A DNA stretch of 9,149 bases from an uncultured Clostridia bacterium. Its GTDB lineage: Bacteria; Bacillota_A; Clostridia; Christensenellales; Aristaeellaceae. This document shows positions 1 through 5,471 of this stretch, one piece after another (the stretch's first letter is position 1; each line of letters begins with the position of its first letter). The stretch lies in assembly GCA_934645275.1 (NCBI GenBank), contig CAKUDW010000066.1, forward strand, positions 1 to 9,149. Direction: 5' to 3'. Both the position numbers and the translations under genes were made by a program. The notes under the pieces are model-generated. The model did not search any database and had not been told where the DNA came from. It saw nothing but the letters and a program-made list of their open reading frames with translations.

Positions 1-450
1 TACGAGAGCCGGAACACCTATGCGGTGCAATACGAGAGTTTCCGCAGCCTGTTTCTGCTGCTCGGCGGCACGCTGAGCTTCATCGTGGGGCTGGTCGGCA
101 TACTGAACTTCGTGAATGCCATTGTCACGGGCATCAGCACTCGTCGCCGTGAGTTGGCGGTGCTGCGCGCAGTGGGCATGACGGCGCGGCAGCAGCGGAG
201 GATGTTGACGCTCGAGGGGCTGATGTACACGCTGGGCGCGGCGGCGCTTGCGGCGGTGCTTACACTGTTGACCGCGCCCGCGGTGCGCACCGTTCTGGGC
301 AGCGCGTTCTGGTTTTTGTCTTATCGGTTTACGCTCTGGCCGGTACTGGCAATATCGCCGGCGTTTGCAGCGCTGGGCGTGGTCATTCCGGCCTTGAGCG
401 GTCGGGTCGAACGCAGGCACAGCATCGTGGAACGACTGCGGCAGGAATGA
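1..450 (+). CDS. FtsX-family ABC transporter permease, C-terminal fragment
   Basis: This is the last 149 codons of a membrane permease whose 5' end lies left of the window; the frame is open from base 1, so the GTG at 25 is not a real start. Three hydrophobic segments are visible, at about residues 20-42, 86-108 and 118-138. Between the first two is the cytoplasmic signature of FtsX/MacB-type permeases: an RRRELAVLRAVGMT stretch followed by an EGLMYTLGA segment. In this family that region couples to an ATPase subunit and transmits ATP hydrolysis to an extracytoplasmic domain. Members export lipoproteins or peptides, or control cell-wall hydrolases. No ATPase gene is in view, so the substrate cannot be named. 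The short charged tail after the last helix, then TGA, is a normal family ending. Family confident; specific role unknown. Confidence 0.88.
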   Translation, partial: YESRNTYAVQYESFRSLFLLLGGTLSFIVGLVGILNFVNAIVTGISTRRRELAVLRAVGMTARQQRRMLTLEGLMYTLGAAALAAVLTLLTAPAVRTVLGSAFWFLSYRFTLWPVLAISPAFAALGVVIPALSGRVERRHSIVERLRQE

Positions 451-568
451 AGGCGCAGTGGCACAATTGGAAAAGGCTGCGGTAAAGTACAATTATAAAC
501 CTGGGTGCGTGCTACTCTTTGCTGAAATTGTGACAGAGATGGCGAGAATTCACCTGAAAAGAACGTGC

Positions 569-602
569 AAAGCGCCTGTGAGAAGCTTCTCACAGGCGCT
601 TT
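569..602. terminator. Perfect 34-bp palindrome, bidirectional terminator
   Basis: Two 17-base arms meet with no spacer at AAGCTT and form a perfect palindrome; outer bases are AAAGCGCC and GGCGCTTT. It lies between the 3' ends of two convergent genes, 119 bases after the permease stop and 17 bases before the inhibitor stop. Either transcript would fold into a GC-rich hairpin followed by a short U run (UUUACAAU on plus, UUUGCACGUUCUUUU on minus). The U tracts are weak, but position and symmetry fit a shared terminator. Confidence 0.8.
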
Positions 603-618
603 ACAATAATAATTCTCT

Positions 619-1059
619 CTATGCAACTGTATTTTCCAGCGGTACTTCCTCTGTGGAGATGACCTGGATCAGGTTGGCCTCGTTGATGAACAGGTGCATC
701 ACGATCTGGCGCGCAGGTTGCTCCGGTTCGAAGCTGCGGGCATAGGTCAACGTGAGATCCACATTTCCAGCCGTTTCAAACGTGCCCATGAAGCTCGCGG
801 CCCAGTAACCGCCCACGCCCACTTCACCTTCGGGATGTTCATCTTCCACATATTCCTCGGTCAACAGTTCCAGCGCCTTATCGTCGGAGAAGGAATAGGT
901 CCATTTGTAGCCGGTGGTGGCGTTTGCGTCCAGACGCACGGTCAGCACGCATTCGTCTTCGCTCAACTCGTACCAGCTGTCATTAGGATTACCTTCGGCG
1001 AACGCAGCAGTGCACAGCATCAACGCTGCGACCAGCAGTATAGTCAGAATTCTTTTCAT
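619..1059 (-). CDS. Secreted chagasin-family (I42) protease inhibitor
   Basis: This 146-residue protein starts with a classic signal peptide (MKR, hydrophobic core 4-18, probable cleavage after AFA at 21), so it should be exported. The mature part carries the three loop motifs of chagasin-type inhibitors in the expected order: NATTGYKW at 46-53, GVGGYW at 81-86 and ARSFEP at 107-112. In characterised members these loops wedge into the active-site cleft of papain-like cysteine proteases. The length of about 125 mature residues fits a single domain with no extra modules. There is no lipobox cysteine at the cleavage site, so it is probably released or wall-associated rather than a lipoprotein. 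It lies 96 bases downstream of mgtE on the same strand and may be co-transcribed. No cysteine protease gene is in view, so the target is unknown. Family assignment is by motif; inhibition is inferred. Confidence 0.85.
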   Translation of the reverse strand: MKRILTILLVAALMLCTAAFAEGNPNDSWYELSEDECVLTVRLDANATTGYKWTYSFSDDKALELLTEEYVEDEHPEGEVGVGGYWAASFMGTFETAGNVDLTLTYARSFEPEQPARQIVMHLFINEANLIQVISTEEVPLENTVA

Positions 1060-1108
1060 GCAAAACGCCTCGCTTTCCTTACTTTACTGTCCGTTTGACG
1101 CGTTTTGC
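1060..1108 (-). promoter_or_regulatory. Inverted repeat abutting the inhibitor start codon
   Basis: GCAAAACGC (1060-1068) and GCGTTTTGC (1100-1108) form a perfect 9-bp inverted repeat with a 31-base loop. In the minus-strand RNA the 3' arm touches the AUG at 1059 and reaches one base into the GAGG ribosome binding site at 1068-1071. Pairing would bury the spacer between Shine-Dalgarno and start, so translational control or a DNA operator is possible. Function is inferred from position only. Confidence 0.4.
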
Positions 1109-1155
1109 ATACCGCGGGTTCCAAAGTTCTGGGAAAATATTCAATATTCTGGCCG

Positions 1156-2520
1156 TCAGGAGACGTGCAGCACCTGCGTGGCAATGGTGAACAGTATTGT
1201 CAGCGACGCGGCGTCCACCAGCGTGGTGATGATTGGGCTGGCCATCATGGCCGGGTCCAGATGCACGGCCTTGGCCAGCAGCGGCAGCGTGCAGCCGATG
1301 GACTTGGCGATGATAATCGTCAGGAACATGGCCAGCGAAACCACCAGCGCCACGTTCATCGAATAGCCCTCCAGGAAATAGATGCGCGCGAAGTTCACCA
1401 GGCCGAGCACTACGCCCAGCATCAATGCCACGCGCACCTCGCGCCAAAGTACGCGGAAGATGTCCTTGAATTCTACTTCGCCCAGCGCCAGACCGCGGAT
1501 AACCAGCGTAGAAGCCTGCGAGCCGCAGTTACCGCCGGTATCCATCAGCATCGGGATACAGGCCGTGAGCGCCACGCCGACGCCCGCAGCGCTGGAAAGC
1601 ACGTTTTCAAAGTGCGTGATGATCTTGCCGGTAAACGTGGCCGAAATCATCAGAATCAGCAGCCAGGGGAAGCGGTTTTTTGCCATGGTAAACACGCCGG
1701 TTTTCAGATATTCATCGTCCGACGGCAGCATGGCGGCCATCTTTTCAAAGTCCTCGGTGTTCTCTTCTTCGATGACGTCCACGATGTCGTCGACGGTGAT
1801 GATGCCGACTAGGCGTTCCTCATGGTCCACCACAGGGATGGACAGCAAGTCATACTTGCGAACCGTATCGGCAACGACCTCCTGGTCGTCCGTGGTGTGT
1901 ACGAAGATGACCTGGGTATTCATCAAATCCTGAACCTGCATATCGTCGCTGGCCAACAGCAGCTTGCGCAGCCCGACCGTGCCCAGCAGCTTGCGGTTTT
2001 CATCGATGATGTAGAGGGTGTTGATGGTTTCTTTGTCGATGCCGGTGCGCCGGATTTCCGCCATGGCCTGGCCTACTGTGGTGCCCAGGTGGAAATCCAT
2101 ATATTCGATGGTCATGATCGAGCCTGCGCTATTTTCCGGATAGCGCAGGAACTGGTTGATCAGCTGGCGCTTCTTTTCGTCGCAGCCCTGCAGCATGCGC
2201 TTGACCACGCCCGCAGGCAGCTCTTCCAGAAAGTCGACCGCGTCGTCGATGAACATGTCGTCGATCAGGCGCATGGCCTCCGTGTCGTCCATGGCTTCCA
2301 TGATGCGGGTGCGCAGGTCGTTGTCCATGTAGGAGAAGACCTCCGCGGAGATGTCCTTGGGCAACAGCCGGAACACCACCAGCATCTTTTCATTGTCCAG
2401 TGTTTCCAGATATTCGGCAATATCAACTTCGTTGAGCATGTTCAGCGCGCCGCGCAGCTCGGCTTTTCTGCCAGCGTTCAGCAGCGCGTCCAAACGGGAT
2501 TTAATGCGATCAAAATCCAT
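1156..2520 (-). CDS. mgtE: Magnesium transporter MgtE
   Basis: This 454-residue protein has full MgtE architecture and usual length. The N-terminal superhelical Mg-sensing domain spans about 20-130, two CBS domains about 135-250 (including a typical VVDHEERLVGIITVDDIVD stretch), a plug helix about 253-275, and the membrane channel about 283-454. The family signature DTGGNCGSQAST is at 327-338. D436, 18 residues from the C-terminus, sits where the pore magnesium-binding aspartate of Thermus MgtE lies (residue 432 of 450). The protein forms a dimeric Mg2+ channel in the cytoplasmic membrane, closed when the CBS and N domains fill with Mg2+. The start is supported by AAGGAGG at 2531-2537, ten bases upstream. 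The nearest good promoter is about 480 bases upstream, implying a long leader. No classical M-box (ykoK) riboswitch core could be recognised there by eye. Confidence 0.96.
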   Translation of the reverse strand: MDFDRIKSRLDALLNAGRKAELRGALNMLNEVDIAEYLETLDNEKMLVVFRLLPKDISAEVFSYMDNDLRTRIMEAMDDTEAMRLIDDMFIDDAVDFLEELPAGVVKRMLQGCDEKKRQLINQFLRYPENSAGSIMTIEYMDFHLGTTVGQAMAEIRRTGIDKETINTLYIIDENRKLLGTVGLRKLLLASDDMQVQDLMNTQVIFVHTTDDQEVVADTVRKYDLLSIPVVDHEERLVGIITVDDIVDVIEEENTEDFEKMAAMLPSDDEYLKTGVFTMAKNRFPWLLILMISATFTGKIITHFENVLSSAAGVGVALTACIPMLMDTGGNCGSQASTLVIRGLALGEVEFKDIFRVLWREVRVALMLGVVLGLVNFARIYFLEGYSMNVALVVSLAMFLTIIIAKSIGCTLPLLAKAVHLDPAMMASPIITTLVDAASLTILFTIATQVLHVS

Positions 2521-2556
2521 GGGACTTCATCCTCCTTCTGTCATGATTCCGAGCAT

Positions 2557-2734
2557 GAATGCGCTCTGTCGAATCAGAGCCGCATTCTCGATAGAGACGC
2601 CTCTCGTCTCATTTTCCTTGAAGCGTAAGAATTAGCAAAACAGAGGTTTTGCGGGTCGGCGGGTTCCGATGCGATGCTGCTCAAGTTCCGCAAAATGGAG
2701 CCTGAATGTACAGGGGAACACGCCGACAATTCTT
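2557..2734. repeat. Multi-helix structured element in the mgtE leader
   Basis: A chain of perfect short helices fills this stretch. Plus-strand coordinates: GAATGCGCTCTG (2557-2568) with CAGAGC-C-GCATTC (2575-2587), one bulge; GAGACG (2594-2599) with CGTCTC (2605-2610); AAGAATT (2627-2633) with AATTCTT (2728-2734); GCAAAAC (2635-2641) with GTTTTGC (2646-2652); GTCGGCG (2655-2661) with CGCCGAC (2721-2727); GTTCC (2685-2689) with GGAAC (2715-2719); CCTG (2701-2704) with CAGG (2711-2714). The outer AAGAATT helix and the GTCGGCG helix share a continuous 3' strand, with the GCAAAAC hairpin branching between them, which gives a three-way junction. A second GTTCC (2663-2667) could replace the first. 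It could be an RNA leader element for mgtE or a dispersed intergenic repeat. The minus-strand open frame across it reads like a spurious protein. Confidence 0.6.
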
Positions 2735-2868
2735 GAAGTAAAGCACGCAGAAACGCCGCCAGAGCGCACAAAAACAGCGCCCGCCGGCAAAACTATCGCG
2801 CCGCAGCTTCAGACGTTCGGATTTGTGTGTGAAGAATGAAAGCCTGCCTGGAAGAGGAAATGGTTCAA

Positions 2869-2940
2869 TCAGCAGCCAAGCGATGAACGCACGCCTCGAG
2901 GCACGCCATCAGCCGACATACATCTTCCGCCGTCGTCCAT
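2869..2940 (-). CDS. Possible 23-codon leader peptide upstream of mgtE
   Basis: An ATG at 2940 is preceded, nine bases after GGAGG, by a near-perfect Shine-Dalgarno (GGGAGGTGG). It opens a 23-codon frame, MDDGGRCMSADGVPRGVRSS plus LGC, then TGA. It lies about 50 bases downstream of a sigma-A-like promoter and about 350 bases before mgtE. I recognise no homologue and composition is not convincingly protein-like, so the support is the ribosome binding site and location. Another frame over the same bases encodes AEDVCRLMACLEACVHRL without a well-placed start. It could be a leader peptide governing mgtE expression, or chance. Confidence 0.3.
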   Translation of the reverse strand: MDDGGRCMSADGVPRGVRSSLGC

Positions 2941-2967
2941 GCTTTGCCACCTCCCAGAAAAATAAAA

Positions 2968-3000
2968 TAGAATACAGGAAAACAAATCTCCTGTATTCTA
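2968..3000 (-). terminator. 12-bp inverted repeat with U tract: terminator or operator
   Basis: TAGAATACAGGA (2968-2979) and TCCTGTATTCTA (2989-3000) form a perfect 12-bp stem with a 9-base loop. On the minus strand the stem is followed by TTTTATTTTT, so it could end the HAD operon transcript 100 bases past its stop. The stem also begins at the first base of the putative -10 of the next promoter and spans the expected transcription start, the usual place for a repressor operator. Its low GC content makes it a weak terminator. Both roles remain open. Confidence 0.6.
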
Positions 3001-3028
3001 TAATAATCCCGAAATGCCGCCACGTCAA
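3000..3028 (-). promoter_or_regulatory. Sigma-A-type promoter, probably for mgtE
   Basis: On the minus strand TTGACG (3028-3023), a 17-base spacer and TATTAT (3005-3000) match the housekeeping consensus at five of six bases in each box. Transcription would begin near 2993, inside the 12-bp inverted repeat, and run through the possible leader peptide and structured element into mgtE. This implies an untranslated leader of roughly 470 bases. Confidence 0.55.
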
Positions 3029-3101
3029 GCCCAATGCGACATTTTTTTGTCAAAGAAAGCAAAACCGGGCATTGTGGGCCGACGCATGGAAAAGTGGGGA
3101 T

Positions 3102-3671
3102 TCAGCGCGCGTCTGGCCAGGGCCACGGCAGCAGTTGATCACCCTTTACCATAACGGCGCGCCTGGCAATGCGCGCTAGCGGGTCATCCGAGTGCGAATC
3201 GGAATAGAAGGTATCAATTTCTGCATCAGGGTAGGCCTGACGAAAGCGACGCACCTTTTCCGCGCCCTGACAGTTTGGCCCCAGAAATTTGCCCGTGGTC
3301 GGCTCTACCGGCGAACCCATGTAATGGCGAATGCCCAACTGGAGGCATGCGGGCGCGATGATGAACTCGGGCGACGCGGAGATAACCACGTCGTCCGGGC
3401 GCTGAATCTGCGGGTAGAACGACTTTACGCGGCTAAAGTTTTTGCGCCAGAAGTCCTTAAGCGCACGATCTACGTCTATCTTTTGTACAAAGCGCAGCAG
3501 CCGCTGCTTAAACGCGCGCAGATCGCGTTTCTTAAGCAGAAGCAGAGCGCCGTTGACCAGCTGGGCGGGAATATCCGGCCAGATTTGCGGATAGCGGCGC
3601 AGACAGAACAGGCAGAAGCGCACCGTGCTGTCGCCCCGCAGAATGGTATTGTCAAAATCGTATACGTTCAT
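3102..3671 (-). CDS. HAD-IB family phosphatase (phosphoserine phosphatase-like)
   Basis: This 189-residue protein carries all HAD motifs: DFDNT at 5-9 (nucleophile D5, acid/base D7), SAS at 98-100 (motif II), K139 (motif III) and YSDSHSDDP at 156-164 (motif IV aspartates that hold Mg2+). Residues 15-95 form an alpha-helical cap typical of the IB subclass. The GKFLGPNCQGAEKVRRF stretch is characteristic of a group of small clostridial phosphatases that I recall from genomes but whose substrate is not established. It should be a cytosolic Mg-dependent phosphomonoesterase. It starts six bases after the nucleotidyltransferase stop, with GAGG immediately upstream, so the two are translationally close and co-transcribed. 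Pairing with a nucleotidyltransferase suggests a phosphosugar or phospho-alcohol pathway, but the substrate is inference. Confidence 0.88.
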   Translation of the reverse strand: MNVYDFDNTILRGDSTVRFCLFCLRRYPQIWPDIPAQLVNGALLLLKKRDLRAFKQRLLRFVQKIDVDRALKDFWRKNFSRVKSFYPQIQRPDDVVISASPEFIIAPACLQLGIRHYMGSPVEPTTGKFLGPNCQGAEKVRRFRQAYPDAEIDTFYSDSHSDDPLARIARRAVMVKGDQLLPWPWPDAR

Positions 3672-3677
3672 AAATCC

Positions 3678-4580
3678 TCACGGCCACAGTTCTTCAGGAT
3701 ATGCGCCCGCCGCGCGTAAGCGCTTCATGGCAGCCTGCACGGCGGCCAGATCTTCGTGATAGGTCACGCCGTACCAACGTTCGCCGGTCTCCAGCAAGCG
3801 CACGCATGCCTTATGCTCGCGAATCAGTTTGTCCGGTACACTGGGCAGGTAGTATTCCGATTTCAGCGGGTCGGTCATATTGTCCAGAAAGTGCGCAAAA
3901 CCCGCGCGCATCTCATCCAGTATGTTGTGAGAGAAAGCCCAAAGGTTCATGGATACTCTCGTGCCCGCGGGAATGAACACCTCGCCTGCGCCCGGTTCAA
4001 TGTAGGCCGCTCCGCCGGGACGCGGTTCGATATGTACGCGCTCCGTAATCGAGCGCAGCAGGCCACCCTCGCCTTCGCATACGCCGCGGGAAACATAGCC
4101 GTTTTCCGTCAGCGTGTTTTCAATCAGATAGCCCACCATCGCGTGCTCGTTGGGCGCGTGCGGATTTTTCAGGAAATCCGCCGCCGCGACAAACGCGCCC
4201 GCACCGTAGAAATCGTCGGCGTTGATGGCGGCAAAGTCACCCTCGATCTGCTCTGCCGCGCAGAGCACCGCGTGCGCCGTGCCCCAGGGCCTTGCACGGC
4301 CATCAGGCACGGAAAAGCCCGCGGGCAGCTGATCCAGCGTTTGGTAAGCGTAGGAGATGTCCGCATGCCGCGCAATGCGCTTGCCGATGCGTTCGTAGAA
4401 ATCCGCTTCCATCTCGGGCTTAATCACGCACACAATCTTGCCAAACCCTGCGCGCAGCGCATCGAAGATGGAAAAATCAATAATCACATGACCGTGTTCG
4501 TCCACGGGCGTGATCTGCTTGCAACCGCCGAAACGGCTGCCCATGCCCGCGGCCATCACGACCAGTGTTGGTCTGTTCAT
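3678..4580 (-). CDS. Sugar-phosphate nucleotidyltransferase-like protein
   Basis: This 300-residue protein has a Rossmann-like NTP_transferase domain. The nucleotide-binding loop GMGSRFGG is at 12-19, with K21 just after it. PWGTAHAV at 98-105 and the metal-binding INADDFYG at 119-126 follow. The C-terminal part holds SMNLWAF and WYGVTYHED segments typical of a conserved family in Firmicutes and Bacteroidota usually annotated only as nucleotidyltransferase or NTP transferase. Such enzymes join a sugar 1-phosphate or a related phosphate to a nucleotide and release pyrophosphate. It lacks a C-terminal left-handed beta-helix, so it is not a GlmU/GlgC-type enzyme. A GGAG site lies about 12 bases before the ATG. 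It is the middle gene of a three-gene operon, 26 bases after the DUF2148 gene. Fold and chemistry are confident; the actual sugar is unknown. Confidence 0.88.
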   Translation of the reverse strand: MNRPTLVVMAAGMGSRFGGCKQITPVDEHGHVIIDFSIFDALRAGFGKIVCVIKPEMEADFYERIGKRIARHADISYAYQTLDQLPAGFSVPDGRARPWGTAHAVLCAAEQIEGDFAAINADDFYGAGAFVAAADFLKNPHAPNEHAMVGYLIENTLTENGYVSRGVCEGEGGLLRSITERVHIEPRPGGAAYIEPGAGEVFIPAGTRVSMNLWAFSHNILDEMRAGFAHFLDNMTDPLKSEYYLPSVPDKLIREHKACVRLLETGERWYGVTYHEDLAAVQAAMKRLRAAGAYPEELWP

Positions 4581-4606
4581 GAAATAATTCGCTCCTTGTT
4601 GAATAA

Positions 4607-5152
4607 TTATTGCGCCTTTTTCTTTCGGTCGAAGAAGGGCGATTTGCCGCTCACGCTCAGCGGAATGCCAAAGACCTGTCCCACGCCTTCACCCAGCGTA
4701 CCCAGCGAAATGGCTGCGCGCCCCGCGGAGAAGAGCACGCGATTGTCCACGCGCCTGTCCGCCGCTGCGGCTACCGCCGAACCAACGGCGATGCCCACGT
4801 CTACCGGGTCGTACACGCACACGCCGCCCTGCCGCACACATTCGGCGCAATCGGCAAAGTGACAATAGCCGCAAATATTGCCCAGGCCGCGCTTGCTCTC
4901 GCGAATGCCAATCAGCACGATGGCCTGCGCTGCGCGCAGGTTACCGCCATCGCGAATGAAGAAATCCGCGCCCATTTCCGCACCCATGCGTTCCATTTCC
5001 GCCGCCAGCGCGTCCTTATCCTCGCCGGTCAACACGGCGGTCACAATTTGGTCGAAGCCGCGCGCCTTGGGCGCGGTGCGCGCCGCCGCGCACATGGCCT
5101 GCGCCGTATCCATCACGGCGCGCAGTTCCATATCATTGCTGTTATAGATCAT
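4607..5152 (-). CDS. DUF2148 ferredoxin-domain protein
   Basis: From the chosen start the protein is 181 residues. A cysteine cluster C94-x2-C97-x4-C102-x2-C105-x6-C112 lies in GNICGYCHFADCAECVRQGG, followed by VCVYDPVDVGIAVGSA and a DRRVDNRVLFSAGRAA segment. This is the hallmark order of DUF2148 proteins, annotated as ferredoxin-domain proteins and expected to bind an iron-sulfur cluster. An earlier conserved cysteine (C21) starts a CAAARTAPKARG motif. The biochemical role is not known. The frame extends upstream to an ATG at 5203, but GGAGG sits eight bases before the ATG at 5152 and the promoter places the transcript start near 5211, so the shorter form is preferred. It is first in the operon with the nucleotidyltransferase and HAD genes; no shared pathway is evident. 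Confidence 0.87.
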   Translation of the reverse strand: MIYNSNDMELRAVMDTAQAMCAAARTAPKARGFDQIVTAVLTGEDKDALAAEMERMGAEMGADFFIRDGGNLRAAQAIVLIGIRESKRGLGNICGYCHFADCAECVRQGGVCVYDPVDVGIAVGSAVAAAADRRVDNRVLFSAGRAAISLGTLGEGVGQVFGIPLSVSGKSPFFDRKKKAQ

Positions 5153-5160
5153 ATCCGAAG

Positions 5161-5165
5161 CCTCC
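5161..5165 (-). promoter_or_regulatory. Ribosome binding site fixing the DUF2148 start
   Basis: GGAGG on the minus strand lies eight bases before the ATG at 5152. The more upstream in-frame ATG at 5203 has no comparable site and would be only about eight bases into the transcript. Confidence 0.8.
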
Positions 5166-5217
5166 ATCGATATAAGAATTACAGCCAATCTCGCAATCTT
5201 CATCTATCTCTTATTCC

Positions 5218-5245
5218 ATTCTAATAGCGTATGCTCAAAAGTCAA
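5218..5245 (-). promoter_or_regulatory. Sigma-A-type promoter for the DUF2148 operon
   Basis: TTGACT (5245-5240), a 16-base spacer and TAGAAT (5223-5218) match the housekeeping consensus at five of six bases each. The inferred start near 5211 gives a leader of about 59 bases. A GCATACGCTA motif overlaps the spacer and is mirrored on the other side of the divergent region. Confidence 0.6.
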
Positions 5246-5267
5246 GCGATGAAAGGGAATCCCAATA

Positions 5268-5297
5268 GAAAATTCGCATTTGATTTTGCGAATTTTC
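5268..5297. promoter_or_regulatory. 11-bp inverted repeat, candidate operator
   Basis: GAAAATTCGCA (5268-5278) and TGCGAATTTTC (5287-5297) are perfect complements around an eight-base AT-rich loop. It lies just upstream of the -35 of the leftward promoter, in an AT-rich gap between divergent genes, where a regulator site for either gene would be expected. A terminator is unlikely here because no gene ends nearby. Confidence 0.5.
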
Positions 5298-5314
5298 ACA
5301 TATTGTATTTTGTT

Positions 5315-5369
5315 TTTAGGGATAAGCTCGAATGCCGGGCGATGAAGAGAAATATTTGTCGTCCCTAAA
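5315..5369. repeat. 8-bp inverted repeat in the divergent region
   Basis: TTTAGGGA (5315-5322) and TCCCTAAA (5362-5369) are perfect complements 39 bases apart. A shorter pair, GCCCAC (5371-5376) with GTGGGC (5398-5403), follows directly. GCGATGAA occurs twice as a direct repeat (5246-5253 and 5339-5346). These may be binding sites or leader structure; no known regulator motif was recognised. Confidence 0.35.
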
Positions 5370-5408
5370 TGCCCACTTGTGAAAAACTTTTGAAGATGTG
5401 GGCGCGGG

Positions 5409-5440
5409 GTATATTTATCGCACATGAAGCGCATACTCTA
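5409..5440 (+). promoter_or_regulatory. Candidate sporulation-type promoter for the Myb-like gene
   Basis: On the plus strand GTATATT (5409-5415) is followed, after 16 bases, by CATACTCTA (5432-5440). The second box matches the sigma-K -10 form CATAnnnTA and nearly matches the sigma-E form CATACAmT. The first box resembles the sigma-E -35, although the spacing is one to two bases long. A sigma-A alternative (TTGAAG 5390-5395, TATTTA 5412-5417) is weaker. Tentative. Confidence 0.3.
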
Positions 5441-5471
5441 GAATCAACAACGCTTTGGAGGAGACGCAAAT

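Noticed and set aside
451..568. Possible promoter (TTGGAA, later TACAAT and TTATAA) and small RNA after the permease
   Set aside because: Spacing is poor (15 or 21 bases) and nothing but the terminator lies downstream; the evidence is too weak to list.
321..745. Two overlapping frames on opposite strands that both encode CKAPVRSFSQAL
   Set aside because: The shared peptide only reflects the perfect palindrome at 569-602, which reads the same on both strands. Neither frame looks like a protein or has a good ribosome binding site.
1105..2628. Long plus-strand frames opposite mgtE
   Set aside because: They are low-complexity His/Gln/Arg-rich shadows of mgtE, whose domains are unambiguous on the minus strand.
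2574..2771. 65-codon minus-strand frame beginning MCALAAFLRA
   Set aside because: It runs across the structured element, lacks a convincing ribosome binding site, and its sequence is dictated by the stems. It is best explained as non-coding.
2521..2960. M-box (ykoK) magnesium riboswitch upstream of mgtE
   Set aside because: I looked for its conserved core on the minus strand and found no recognisable match. A covariance-model scan would be decisive.
3756..4862. 368-codon plus-strand frame over the nucleotidyltransferase and DUF2148 genes
   Set aside because: It is antisense to two genes with intact catalytic motifs and has no family features of its own.
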